Source: Paraburkholderia fungorum
GTDB lineage: Bacteria; Pseudomonadota; Gammaproteobacteria; Burkholderiales; Burkholderiaceae
Direction: 5' to 3'
Length of the DNA stretch: 64,000 nt
NCBI RefSeq assembly: GCF_900099835.1
Contig: NZ_FNKP01000004.1
Span: forward strand, 439,610-503,609
Each line of letters opens with the position of its first letter. Position 1 is the stretch's first letter. The notes beneath the pieces were generated by a model, which was not told where the DNA came from, did no database searches, and saw nothing but the letters and a program-made list of their open reading frames with translations. A program made the translations under genes and the position numbers. Below, in pieces: positions 9,102 through 17,583 of the stretch.

Positions 9102-10256
9102 ATGTCAAAAACAACAGCAACTACAATGTCTTCTAAAAGTGTGACGGGGATTTTCTGGCGCGTCTTCTTCCCGGCATCTATCTTCGCCTTTGTATGCGCT
9201 CCGGTTCACGCACAAAGCAGCGTCACACTGTACGGAATCGTTGCAGAGGGAATAGGCTATATAACCAACCAGGGCGGAAAATCGGTAGTCGGTATGTACA
9301 ATGGACTGCTGCAAAATTCTCGCTTTGGCATTCGAGGAAAAGAAGACTTGGGTGGCGGTAACTCCGCTATCTTCCTTCTAGAAAATGGATTTTCTGTCAC
9401 CACAGGTGCATTAAGCAGTGGAAAACTGTTCGGACGTCAAGCGTGGGTTGGATTGTCCAACGATAAATTTGGAAAGATCACACTCGGCCGGCAATACGAT
9501 GAGATGTCTCAGCAGTTGTGGTGGTCTGAAGCGTCCACGCAATTCGCAACGGCTATTGCAACACACATAGGTGATCTCGACAATATTTTTAATACCACAA
9601 GACTCGACAACAGCATCAGATATGCATCGAGAGACTATGACGGATTCACCTTCGCCGGGCAGTATGCATTCTCCAACTCCACCGCCTTTTCCGACAACAG
9701 CGGCTATAGTCTCGGTGCAAATTATGTCAGAGGATCCCTGACAGCAGGGGTGGCAATGGTACAACTCCTGCACCCCGCATCTTCCAATACTGGCGGCGCT
9801 GTCGGTGATACTTACGGCTTCACTTCACCATTTACCCAAAGCCTCAGCGGTTCAAGCGTCGACAGCCAACGAAACGTCGCCGCCGCAGTAACCTACGATT
9901 TTGGCTGGGCGACGACAGGCCTCAGCTATTCCAATGTACTTTTTAATTATCAAAATTCAACCGGCCTGCGACTGCAAAATGTTGAATTCATGGCATACAG
10001 GCATCTGACACGCACATTGCTCGTCGGGGTCGGCTATGACTATACGTTCGGATCGTATTCAACGGGACAGGCAATTCACTATAACCAGATCAACTTGGGC
10101 GCTATCTATTCATTGAGTAAGCGCACCGATCTTTTTCTCGCTGCAATTTACCAACGAGCAGGTGGTGCCGCAAAGCACGCGCAGCTTTACAGCCTGTCAC
10201 CGTCGTCTTCTCGAAGTATCGCTGAAGTTGCCACCGGCATACGTGTCAAATTCTGA
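9102..10256 (+). CDS. Burkholderia-type outer-membrane porin (Gram-negative porin family)
   Basis: The protein has 384 residues from the ATG at 9102; the frame is open further upstream, but that stretch does not resemble a signal peptide. The signal sequence (FWRVFFPASIFAFVCAPVHA) is followed by the mature start QSSVTLYGIV, standard for the OmpC-like porins of Burkholderiaceae. Further family marks are NSRFGIRGKEDLGGG, the loop region FGKITLGRQYDEM, many alternating beta strands, and a C-terminal Phe (GIRVKF) required for outer-membrane assembly. A consensus -35 box TTGACA (9072-9077) lies just upstream; if it were the promoter it would sit very close to the ATG. Base composition is low for the window (about 45% GC in a 120-bp sample), suggesting acquisition with the cluster. 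Confidence 0.9.
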   Translation: MSKTTATTMSSKSVTGIFWRVFFPASIFAFVCAPVHAQSSVTLYGIVAEGIGYITNQGGKSVVGMYNGLLQNSRFGIRGKEDLGGGNSAIFLLENGFSVTTGALSSGKLFGRQAWVGLSNDKFGKITLGRQYDEMSQQLWWSEASTQFATAIATHIGDLDNIFNTTRLDNSIRYASRDYDGFTFAGQYAFSNSTAFSDNSGYSLGANYVRGSLTAGVAMVQLLHPASSNTGGAVGDTYGFTSPFTQSLSGSSVDSQRNVAAAVTYDFGWATTGLSYSNVLFNYQNSTGLRLQNVEFMAYRHLTRTLLVGVGYDYTFGSYSTGQAIHYNQINLGAIYSLSKRTDLFLAAIYQRAGGAAKHAQLYSLSPSSSRSIAEVATGIRVKF

Positions 10257-10310
10257 CGTTATCGAGAAATACCGTCATAGACGCACACATACATAAACTG
10301 AGCCAATGCT

Positions 10311-11636
10311 ATGAGTCAAGCCCGACAGATTCGCCTCGCCACGCTGTTCAACGCAAATGGATTTCACATAGCCGGATGGAGGCATCCGGACACGCAATCC
10401 GAATCTGCCTGGGATATCGACCACTATGCTTCCATCATTAAGACAGCGGAACGCGGGCTGTTCGACCTGGCATTCCTGACGGATAGTGTTGGGATGCTTT
10501 ACGATGGAGACCTTGAAGTCGCGTCCAGGTTTGCCCCGATCAATTTCCTTGAACCACTAACTTTGTTAAGTGCACTCGCGCCCCAAACAACCCATATTGG
10601 ACTGGTCGCAACCGCCTCGACTTCTTACAATCATCCTTATCATGTTGCGCGAAAATTCGCATCGATCGACCATTTGAGTAAAGGACGTGCGGGCTGGAAT
10701 CTCGTGACATCTGCCACAAACGCTGAAGCCCGGAACTTTGGTCGGGATTCTCATCTGGAGCACGCCGATCGCTATGTAATCGCGAAAGAGTTTTTCGATG
10801 TTGTCGTTGGCTTGTGGAACAGTTGGACTGACGACGCGGTGCTTGCTGATAAGGACGCCGGTGTCTATTTTGATCCCAATAAACTTAAGTTACTGAATCA
10901 CCGAGGCGACCATTTCTCTGTGAAAGGACCGTTGAACGTATTCCGGTCTGCGCAAGGCCATCCGGTCCTGGTCCAGGCGGGGTCGTCCGAAGCCGGGATA
11001 GCGCTTGGTGCGGAGACTGCTGAGGTCATCTTTACCGCACAACATGAGCTGGACGGGGCGGTTCAGTTTTACTCCGACGTAAAGTCACGTGCTGTTCAAC
11101 ATGGCCGTGCCGCCGAAGACCTGCTTATCCTTCCTGGAATCGTGCCGTTTATCGGAAGATCGCGCGAAGAGGCGCAGGAAACTTTCGAGAAAATACAGGG
11201 GCTGATCCATCCGGTGGTAGGCGTAAGACTGCTGTCTGAACTGCTAGGTATTGATCTATCGACTTACCCAGTCGATGGACCATTGCCTCCTCTACCGGAA
11301 AGCAACGGTCACAAAGCGCGTCAAGCGTTGTTAATTGAAACCGCGCGTCGAGAAAACCTCTCGATCCGCGCTCTATATGAGCGTGCCGCCGGAGCTCGTG
11401 GGCATCGAATATTGATTGGGACGCCAATCGACATTGCAGACGATCTGGAGCATTGGTTCACCAGCGCTGCCGCGGACGGGTTTGCTGTAATTCCGCCAAT
11501 ACTCCCCTCCAGCCTCGAAAGCTTCGTGACCCTGGTCGTTCCCGAGTTGCAGCGAAGAGGACTGTACCGGCAACGCTATCAGTACACCACCTTGCGGGAG
11601 AATCTTGGCCTACCAACGAAGACGCAACACTCATAG
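10311..11636 (+). CDS. FMN-dependent monooxygenase, NtaA/SnaA/DszA family
   Basis: The protein has 441 residues, the usual length for the family. It is a bacterial-luciferase-like TIM-barrel oxygenase that uses reduced FMN from a separate reductase. Visible signatures are LATLFNANGFHIAGWRHP at the N-terminus, HIGLVATASTSYNHPYHVAR, SIDHLSKGRAGWNLVTS, ARNFGR, and QGHPVLVQAGSSEAG; all are typical of nitrilotriacetate monooxygenase component A and dibenzothiophene sulfone monooxygenase. No flavin reductase gene lies nearby, so the reductant must come from elsewhere. The adjacent sulfonate-type binding protein and sulfurtransferase favour an organosulfur substrate over an aminopolycarboxylate, but this is inference. 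Confidence 0.88.
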   Translation: MSQARQIRLATLFNANGFHIAGWRHPDTQSESAWDIDHYASIIKTAERGLFDLAFLTDSVGMLYDGDLEVASRFAPINFLEPLTLLSALAPQTTHIGLVATASTSYNHPYHVARKFASIDHLSKGRAGWNLVTSATNAEARNFGRDSHLEHADRYVIAKEFFDVVVGLWNSWTDDAVLADKDAGVYFDPNKLKLLNHRGDHFSVKGPLNVFRSAQGHPVLVQAGSSEAGIALGAETAEVIFTAQHELDGAVQFYSDVKSRAVQHGRAAEDLLILPGIVPFIGRSREEAQETFEKIQGLIHPVVGVRLLSELLGIDLSTYPVDGPLPPLPESNGHKARQALLIETARRENLSIRALYERAAGARGHRILIGTPIDIADDLEHWFTSAAADGFAVIPPILPSSLESFVTLVVPELQRRGLYRQRYQYTTLRENLGLPTKTQHS

Positions 11637-11735
11637 CCTACAAGTCAGCTAAGTTAAATCTTCCAATACGTCGTATGCGGGCGGGAGCACTAGGATATCG
11701 CGCGCTGCAAAATCAATTCGCACATAGGGCTCATC

Positions 11736-12536
11736 ATGATCAACCACATCAGGTCAAAAGACGGTACATCAATCGGCTATTCGCGCACCGGCGCAGGACC
11801 CGCGCTTGTATTGGTACATGGCACGACGGTCGATCGCCATCGTTGGCGGCCCGTTCTCGCTGCATTCGAGCGACACTTCACCGTGTTTGCACTCGACCGA
11901 CGCGGACGCGGCGATAGTGGTGACAGTGCGGAATACGCTATCGAGAAGGAATTTGACGACGTCGCCGCGTTAGTCGACGCAACTGGCGAAAGCGCTGTAT
12001 CAGTGGTTGCTCATTCATTCGGTGCGGTTGCCGCACTGGAGGCGGCGACCCGAACTTCGAGTGTCGACAAACTCGTCCTCTACGAGCCGCCGTTTCGCCT
12101 CGGCGAGCCCGATCCGGAGACGGAACGGATCGTCGAAACATTACGAGCACACATCGATGACCAAAATAACGAGGCGGCATTGGCGACGTTTTTTAGCCAG
12201 GTGCTTCGCCTGCCTGAAGCGGAGATCAGTCGCTTACGCGTTCTACCAAACTGGTCCTCGCGGGTCGAAATTGCGGCCACAATCGCTCGAGAAATGGGCG
12301 CGCTACAAACCTATCGACCCTCAGCGACAGCGCTCGAAAAGGTAGCCGTTCCCGTGCTGCTGTTGCTGGGTAGTGCCAGCCCACCGAAGTACATTGAGGC
12401 CTCCGATTATTTGCTCTCAATTCTAAAGACCAGCTCGCGCGTCGTATTGGAGGGCCAAGGCCACGGCGCTATTGATGCCGACAGCGCGCTCTTTGGACGA
12501 GAGGTGCTCTCGTTCCTGCTCGCTGACAAACGCTAG
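11736..12536 (+). CDS. Alpha/beta-fold hydrolase
   Basis: The protein has 266 residues. The oxyanion-hole motif LVLVHGTTVD is followed by the nucleophile elbow VVAHSFGAVAA (Ser) and a late catalytic His in LEGQGHGAID. DRRGRGDSG is the conserved strand-4/helix turn. The start is supported by AGGG about 8 bases upstream of the ATG. It has no signal peptide, so it is cytoplasmic. It lies 99 bp after the flavin monooxygenase and 43 bp before the sulfurtransferase, on the same strand, so co-transcription is likely. It could hydrolyse an ester or lactone product of the oxygenase reaction; the substrate is not deducible. Confidence 0.87.
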   Translation: MINHIRSKDGTSIGYSRTGAGPALVLVHGTTVDRHRWRPVLAAFERHFTVFALDRRGRGDSGDSAEYAIEKEFDDVAALVDATGESAVSVVAHSFGAVAALEAATRTSSVDKLVLYEPPFRLGEPDPETERIVETLRAHIDDQNNEAALATFFSQVLRLPEAEISRLRVLPNWSSRVEIAATIAREMGALQTYRPSATALEKVAVPVLLLLGSASPPKYIEASDYLLSILKTSSRVVLEGQGHGAIDADSALFGREVLSFLLADKR

Positions 12537-12579
12537 AGCGCGCGCACTTAATCTCCACTCAATTGAAAGGAAAGCTCGT

Positions 12580-13437
12580 ATGTCACCGGTGGTTACTGGC
12601 AAATGGCTGCAGGCGCAGCTCGGCAGCCCCGATCTTGTCGTACTCGACGCGACTTGGTTTCTTAATCCGCAACAGCTAAGCGCCCGGCGACGGTTTACGG
12701 AAGCGCATATCCCGGGAGCACAATTTTTCGACATTGATCATGTCTGCGACGCCGGCTCACCGTTGCCACACATGGCGCCCGGTTCGGCACAGTTCGAACT
12801 ATTTGCGCGCGAGCTGGGCATTAGCAATGATAGCCGCGTAGTGTTCTACGATCAGCAAGGTCTGTTTTCCGCAGCGCGCGGATGGTGGCTTTTCAAACTT
12901 TTCGGGCACGAGAACGTATATCTGCTCGATGGCGGCCTGCCTAAGTGGCGAGACGCCGGTTGCCCCCTCGAAGATGGCGCATCTCCGAAATTTCAAGCTA
13001 CCGGCGATGTCGAATACCGAGCCAGGATCAACCCACAGCGCGTGCGTAAGATCGACGATATGCTCGACAACTTGGTGACGCGTAGCGAGCAAGTACTCGA
13101 CGCACGTTCGCTAGACCGCTTCTCCGGAAAAGTGCCTGAGCCGAGAGCTGGAGTCGCTTCAGGTCATATTCCAGGCAGTGTGAGCTTGCCTTATACCGAC
13201 GTTCTCAACGATGACGGCACGTTCAGGCTCGTCGGTGAAATTCGACGCTTGCTGGCAGCACGTGGAGTAGACTCGTCATCCAAGGTCGTCACGAGTTGCG
13301 GTACCGGTGTCACTGCGGCCGTCATCGCCCTCGCAGTGGAAGTGGCGGGCTATGCGCCAGTTGGACTGTACGACGGCTCATGGACCGAGTGGGGCAGCCG
13401 GTCCGACACACCGAAAGTTGCTTTAGAGCAATCATGA
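12580..13437 (+). CDS. sseA: 3-mercaptopyruvate/thiosulfate sulfurtransferase (double rhodanese)
   Basis: The protein has 285 residues, the normal length of two-domain rhodaneses. The ATG at 12580 is chosen over an upstream in-frame ATG because it follows GAAAGGAAAG and begins at the conserved start (VVTGKWLQAQL...LVVLDATW). The N-terminal domain is inactive; the C-terminal domain holds the active-site loop SCGTGVTA, where CG[ST]GVT is the signature of mercaptopyruvate sulfurtransferase. Other marks are HIPGAQFFDID, FYDQQGLFSAARGWW and GHIPGSVSLPY. It transfers sulfane sulfur to thiols or cyanide. Its place at the end of this cluster fits a sulfur-salvage role. Confidence 0.9.
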   Translation: MSPVVTGKWLQAQLGSPDLVVLDATWFLNPQQLSARRRFTEAHIPGAQFFDIDHVCDAGSPLPHMAPGSAQFELFARELGISNDSRVVFYDQQGLFSAARGWWLFKLFGHENVYLLDGGLPKWRDAGCPLEDGASPKFQATGDVEYRARINPQRVRKIDDMLDNLVTRSEQVLDARSLDRFSGKVPEPRAGVASGHIPGSVSLPYTDVLNDDGTFRLVGEIRRLLAARGVDSSSKVVTSCGTGVTAAVIALAVEVAGYAPVGLYDGSWTEWGSRSDTPKVALEQS

Positions 13438-14037
13438 ATGCTCGATCCGTACAGAATCTGCATGGCAGAGCACGGGGAGCAGATCGTTCATATGCGTGTC
13501 GCGGGCCGACAGCGGACTGGACCATTCGGAGCACCAGCTAGCCCGTAACGATCTCCACGGACAAAACTTGCGATACCCGGCAATCGTCCGTGCTGAGGTC
13601 CGTTCTACCGCTCCTCGCCCCCCTCTCCCGTGGGGGCAGGTGCTGATCACTCCGACCGGCATGTTCAAATGGCTCATTGCCGCGCAATACCTGCGCGACA
13701 ATCCCACGGCACACCTGAAGCGCTGCGGGCGCGCAGTCTCGCCCCCGGGGGCATTCGTTACCCGTCCAACACGCGCTGGCGCTCCGTGCCCGTACGTCGG
13801 CCGGTCGCCAAATGCTCGATTATCGCGCGCGCCTGTCATATGCGGCGGCGCCCGCTGACGTTTCGCTTCTACCGGCCGAGCATGCAGACCTCCGGCGCGT
13901 CATCTGGCACCCTTTGCAAGTCCTGGCGCTTTCGCGCTGACGAAGACCTAGCTCACTGATAGCTGAAGGTCCCCGAAAACGGAGATCGACACCACGGGAT
14001 CGCGACCTCGCAGGGCATTTCCTTCGGCCACTTCCCA
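13438..14037. other. Gene-poor 600-bp gap
   Basis: Several open frames of 70-135 codons exist on both strands here, but none has a recognisable family motif or a good ribosome-binding site, and they overlap one another antisense. The stretch reads like decayed coding sequence. I cannot identify the source. Confidence 0.5.
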
Positions 14038-14493
14038 CTAGTCAAAATGCTGGAAGAGTTCAAAGGAAATAAGTCGGTGCTTAATCCTCCAGCCACTCTC
14101 GGTACGAGTGAACGTATCGTCAAATCGCCCCAGAATCTGCTTACCCCGTGCCGGACGGCCGGCCGGGCCGATTTCATCTTCTTCGGATCCCGCCCAAAGC
14201 AAGACACTCGTTACAGCGAACGCTTCATCATCGAGGATCTCACTGAAAAGTGAGTCCGTAATCAGGTGCCGGGTGATCCGATCCGCTGAGGGTTCGGAGT
14301 AGAAATCGACAATAGCAGGATGACCCTCAACAAGTGAACCAGATGGATTTTGCAGCGTTGCATCTTCAGCGAAGACGTCCGTAAGCCGTGCCGCCTCATT
14401 ATGGTCAACAAACCATGCAGCACGCAAAAGTAAATTTCGGCACTCTGCTTCGCAGGAGAGTCGCGACATCATTTCCTTGTTGGACTGATTCAT
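14038..14493 (-). CDS. SnoaL/NTF2-like family protein
   Basis: The protein has 151 residues. The start at 14493 (MNQSNKEMMSRLS) is preceded by AAGGGGAAGC and is preferred over an upstream in-frame start. The sequence shows the SnoaL_4 pattern: an N-terminal helix (CRNLLLRAAWFVDHNEAARLTDVFAEDATLQNP in consecutive pieces), GHPAIVDFY, RHLITDSLF, then RFDDTFTRTESGWRIKHR near the end. This cone-shaped fold is found in small isomerases, dehydratases and the beta subunits of ring-hydroxylating dioxygenases. No oxygenase alpha subunit is adjacent, so a stand-alone role is likely; the reaction is unknown. Confidence 0.82.
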   Translation of the reverse strand: MNQSNKEMMSRLSCEAECRNLLLRAAWFVDHNEAARLTDVFAEDATLQNPSGSLVEGHPAIVDFYSEPSADRITRHLITDSLFSEILDDEAFAVTSVLLWAGSEEDEIGPAGRPARGKQILGRFDDTFTRTESGWRIKHRLISFELFQHFD

Positions 14494-14825
14494 TGATGCT
14501 TCCCCTTGGCGCTTCGGTGATCTCATTGGACAACTGTTAAAGAATTGCATGCAGTAACGCAGAAATTACGATACCCCCTCTCAAAGTTATCACTAACGTA
14601 GTGCTCTTAATTGCTTGACGCACACCCGATGGGCTTTTTCATTTCATTAAAATCCCTTGCTTCAGATTAAAGAACCGAGTTACGGACGGTTGGGACGACT
14701 ACGAGCGACGAAAATCACTCGCCAGAATTCGGCAACTCAAAAAGCCCGTGAATTCGCGTACGGATCTAGAAATTCAGACCATGCGATCAAACCACACGCG
14801 TGTACCTGACACTGCTGTCATCCGT
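14494..14825. other. Intergenic region between two minus-strand genes
   Basis: This 332-bp AT-rich stretch must contain the promoter of the SnoaL-like gene and the 3' end of the exporter transcript. I see no convincing terminator hairpin, repeat or small gene. Confidence 0.5.
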
Positions 14826-16301
14826 CTATCCAACGGACTGCATGGGACTGACGCCAAGCCGCGTCAAACTGACGATGCAAGCTCCGCCTGCAAGTACCGC
14901 CCCACAAATCAGCGCGACCGCGACCCCGTGAACATGCATCCTATCGAGAACCAATGCAACGATCGCCGTTCCCAATGCTTGACCTGACAGCCGGGCGGTA
15001 CCCAGCATCCCACTAGCCGCACCACTCCGGCTTTTCGGCGCAGCACCAATCATCGCGCGATTGTTCGGCGACTGGAACAGGCCGAACCCCGCACCACAAA
15101 TCATCATGCTCCAAACAATATCGTGCGGATGTGGTGACACCGACAATGTCGCAATGCAAACAAGCCCAACAGCCATGGTCGCGAGTCCCAAACCACCGAG
15201 CAAGCTCGGCGAAATGCGATCGGATAGACGCCCTGCCAGCGGCGAAACAATCGCACTGACCAGAGGCCATGGGGTCATCAAGAGACCGATCGCCCCAGGA
15301 GAGTAGCCGAGTGTGCCATGGAGATAGAACGGTAACGCGGTCGAGGCCATCATCTGCGCCGCGAACGCGCCTGCCGATGCCCCCAACGACAACGAAAACA
15401 AGCGAATACGCAGCAGATCGAAAGGGAACTGGGGCCGCTTCTTTGATGCCTCGCGTCGTACAAGCAACACGCCCGCAATGGCGCAAACGACCACCTGCCC
15501 GGCAATGCCAGGCCACCGCATGCCATGCCCGAGGCTCTCAACGCTTGTGATCATCGCGCCAATCATCACCGCTCCCAGGAGAGCACCGTACACATCGAAC
15601 GCCCGATGGTTGCGATCGTTATCTGGCAGGTTGCGGCGTGCAAGCAGCCCCGCCACGATTCCAAGAGGCACATTGATAAGGAACAGCCACGGCCACGACC
15701 CGACCGACAGGATTGCACCTGCAACCGTTGGACCGATCGTGACCGCCGTGCTGGCAACCAGCGCGTTAATCCCAATGGCGCTACCCAACCGGTCACGCGG
15801 CATGATGTAGCGTAGTAGCGCGGTGTTGACGCTCATTACTCCTGCAGCACCGACGCCCTGAACAACGCGACACAACGTCAGTGCGAGCATCGAATGAGAC
15901 AGCGCGCAAGCAAGCGATGACAGCGTGAAGAGCACGAGACCCGATCGATAAACCGTCCGATAGCCGTGCTTTTCACCAAGCGCCGCGAATGGCAAAAGGC
16001 AGACGGCCAGTGCTAGCTGATAGCCATTGATCACCCAGATAGAGGTCGACGCACCCGAATGCAGATCGACGGCAATCATTGGTAACGCGACGTTTGCCAC
16101 CGAGCTGTCCAGTAAAGCGAGCGCCATGCTGATTGAAATCGTCGCTTGCGCGAGAAGCCGTTGGGCCGCCGGCAGACCATCGGTCGCTGTTGCTTCATTG
16201 CGCCCTTCAAGCGCGGGCAATTCCGATTTCAACCCCGTCTCCCTTCGATCAAATAGCTCAACCGCACAAGCAGTCCCGCCTCGTTCGTCCCCACCTTCCA
16301 T
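14826..16301 (-). CDS. MFS multidrug exporter, DHA2 (EmrB/QacA) type
   Basis: The protein has 491 residues from the ATG at 16301. The frame is open another 31 codons upstream, but that part is not membrane-like, and the family N-terminus begins even later (near AQATISISMALALLDSSVANVALP), so the start is uncertain. Family marks include the DSSVANVALP motif in helix 1, WVINGYQLALA, RVVQGVGAAGVMSVNTALLR (motif C region) and DRLGSAIG. About 13-14 hydrophobic segments fit the DHA2 class of proton-driven exporters. No EmrA-like adaptor or TetR regulator is next to it. The substrate is not predictable. Confidence 0.85.
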   Translation of the reverse strand: MEGGDERGGTACAVELFDRRETGLKSELPALEGRNEATATDGLPAAQRLLAQATISISMALALLDSSVANVALPMIAVDLHSGASTSIWVINGYQLALAVCLLPFAALGEKHGYRTVYRSGLVLFTLSSLACALSHSMLALTLCRVVQGVGAAGVMSVNTALLRYIMPRDRLGSAIGINALVASTAVTIGPTVAGAILSVGSWPWLFLINVPLGIVAGLLARRNLPDNDRNHRAFDVYGALLGAVMIGAMITSVESLGHGMRWPGIAGQVVVCAIAGVLLVRREASKKRPQFPFDLLRIRLFSLSLGASAGAFAAQMMASTALPFYLHGTLGYSPGAIGLLMTPWPLVSAIVSPLAGRLSDRISPSLLGGLGLATMAVGLVCIATLSVSPHPHDIVWSMMICGAGFGLFQSPNNRAMIGAAPKSRSGAASGMLGTARLSGQALGTAIVALVLDRMHVHGVAVALICGAVLAGGACIVSLTRLGVSPMQSVG

Positions 16302-16732
16302 CAGCAGGACCAACACTAGTATCAATCTCGATTGATTGCTGCGGCACGGCCCAGGCACGCCTGGCTTGTGACCGCTCAGCCGCGCCGCATCCATACCTCA
16401 CTCTCAATTCATTTATTGTGAGGCGCAGCGATCGCGCCCGCGTTGCGGGAACCACAATTCAGGTGTGCGTTGCACGACGACGTGCCGCCCTGAAACGATC
16501 GAATCGCCACACTTTCAGTGCGCCCGCCCTATCAAGAAGACGTTTGCACATCCCAATTCACCCAAGAACGCTTCTCTTCGACCAACATGCAAAAAACGCA
16601 AATCGGAATTGCAAACATTGCGCACCCGGCAGCCCAACTCAGCATTAGACTTTGTCAACTCAGTGCAAACCCTAGTCGATCGAATGACCGACGACCGGTG
16701 CCCTAACCTCCAAACCATTTCACGGATCAGCC
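16302..16732. other. Divergent intergenic region
   Basis: This 431-bp stretch lies between the exporter (minus) and a DUF4148 gene (plus) and should hold both promoters. No gene, repeat or clear operator was recognised. Confidence 0.5.
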
Positions 16733-17002
16733 ATGTCTTTCAAAATCGCTCCGTACGTCATCGCGATCGCACTCGTCCTACCGGGCCTGTCATTTGCATC
16801 GCCAGCGGACCAAGGTGTAACGCGTTCGCAAGTCCGCGCAGAACTGTCTCAGCTCGAACAGGCCGGCTTCCAGCCTGGCGGAGCCAATATCGAATATCCG
16901 CGCGAACTGCGTCACGCCGAACGCGTACTTCGGGAATCGCGTACTGCGACGACAACTGACAACCCAGCCACACTCGTTACTGCTGATAATCAAGGTCTGT
17001 GA
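16733..17002 (+). CDS. DUF4148 small exported protein
   Basis: The protein has 89 residues. A signal peptide (IAIALVLPGLSFA) is followed by the short DUF4148 core VTRSQVRAELSQLEQAGFQP and a YPRELRHAERVL segment. DUF4148 proteins are small periplasmic proteins, abundant in Burkholderiaceae and often present in many copies; their function is unknown. It converges tail to tail with a second DUF4148 gene, 55 bp away. Confidence 0.82.
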   Translation: MSFKIAPYVIAIALVLPGLSFASPADQGVTRSQVRAELSQLEQAGFQPGGANIEYPRELRHAERVLRESRTATTTDNPATLVTADNQGL

Positions 17003-17057
17003 AGTTAGCTGAATTAAGCGGACATTCTCTCGTCCACTGCATTCCGCGATAACTAGG

Positions 17058-17354
17058 CTATTGGACGGGAACATAGTCCACGTTTGTTGCTGTGCCACTT
17101 AGCAGTTCGCCTGAGCGCACCGGATTTGCGGTCCCTCCGTCAATCGCTATCCGCGCTTGCGCAGCCTGCATGTCTGCCGGGTAATACGGGTCTACTGCCA
17201 CTGCTGGATTGAAACCAGCCCGCTCGAAACGTGCCAGATCAGCTTTGATGTCCGCGCGAGTTCGGGCATGGTCGCTATCTGACGATTGAGCAATCGACGC
17301 CATTGATGTGAATAAAACTGCAACTGCACCGACTATCGTGACCATCGATTTCAT
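17058..17354 (-). CDS. DUF4148 small exported protein
   Basis: The protein has 98 residues. The signal peptide (VTIVGAVAVLFTSMASIAQS) precedes TRADIKADLARFERAGFNP and YYPADMQAAQARIA, the DUF4148 core. A strong ribosome-binding site (GGAGG) lies 6 bases before the ATG. Its 3' end faces that of the other DUF4148 gene, and the two cores are similar but not close copies, so they are old paralogues rather than a recent duplication. Confidence 0.85.
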   Translation of the reverse strand: MKSMVTIVGAVAVLFTSMASIAQSSDSDHARTRADIKADLARFERAGFNPAVAVDPYYPADMQAAQARIAIDGGTANPVRSGELLSGTATNVDYVPVQ

Positions 17355-17583
17355 GATTCACCTCCGGAAGTGAGACGGGTCGGATCGTTACGTCCGACAG
17401 TACAGTCTACTCACTCCAATGGAGGGACACAGGGACTGGAAATGATCGATCAACAGCAGCCAAATCGTAGACAGAAGCGCGGCCTATGCCGCGCAAACGT
17501 CCCGAAGATAACCGAGGGCCTGTTGAAACTGGCTTCCGCGCAACCGCTAGACGGCTGCACGTGAGGCAGCCCAAACTGGCAAA

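Noticed and set aside
13432..13959. Overlapping small frames on both strands
   Set aside because: No motif, no ribosome-binding site and mutual antisense overlap; probably decayed sequence.
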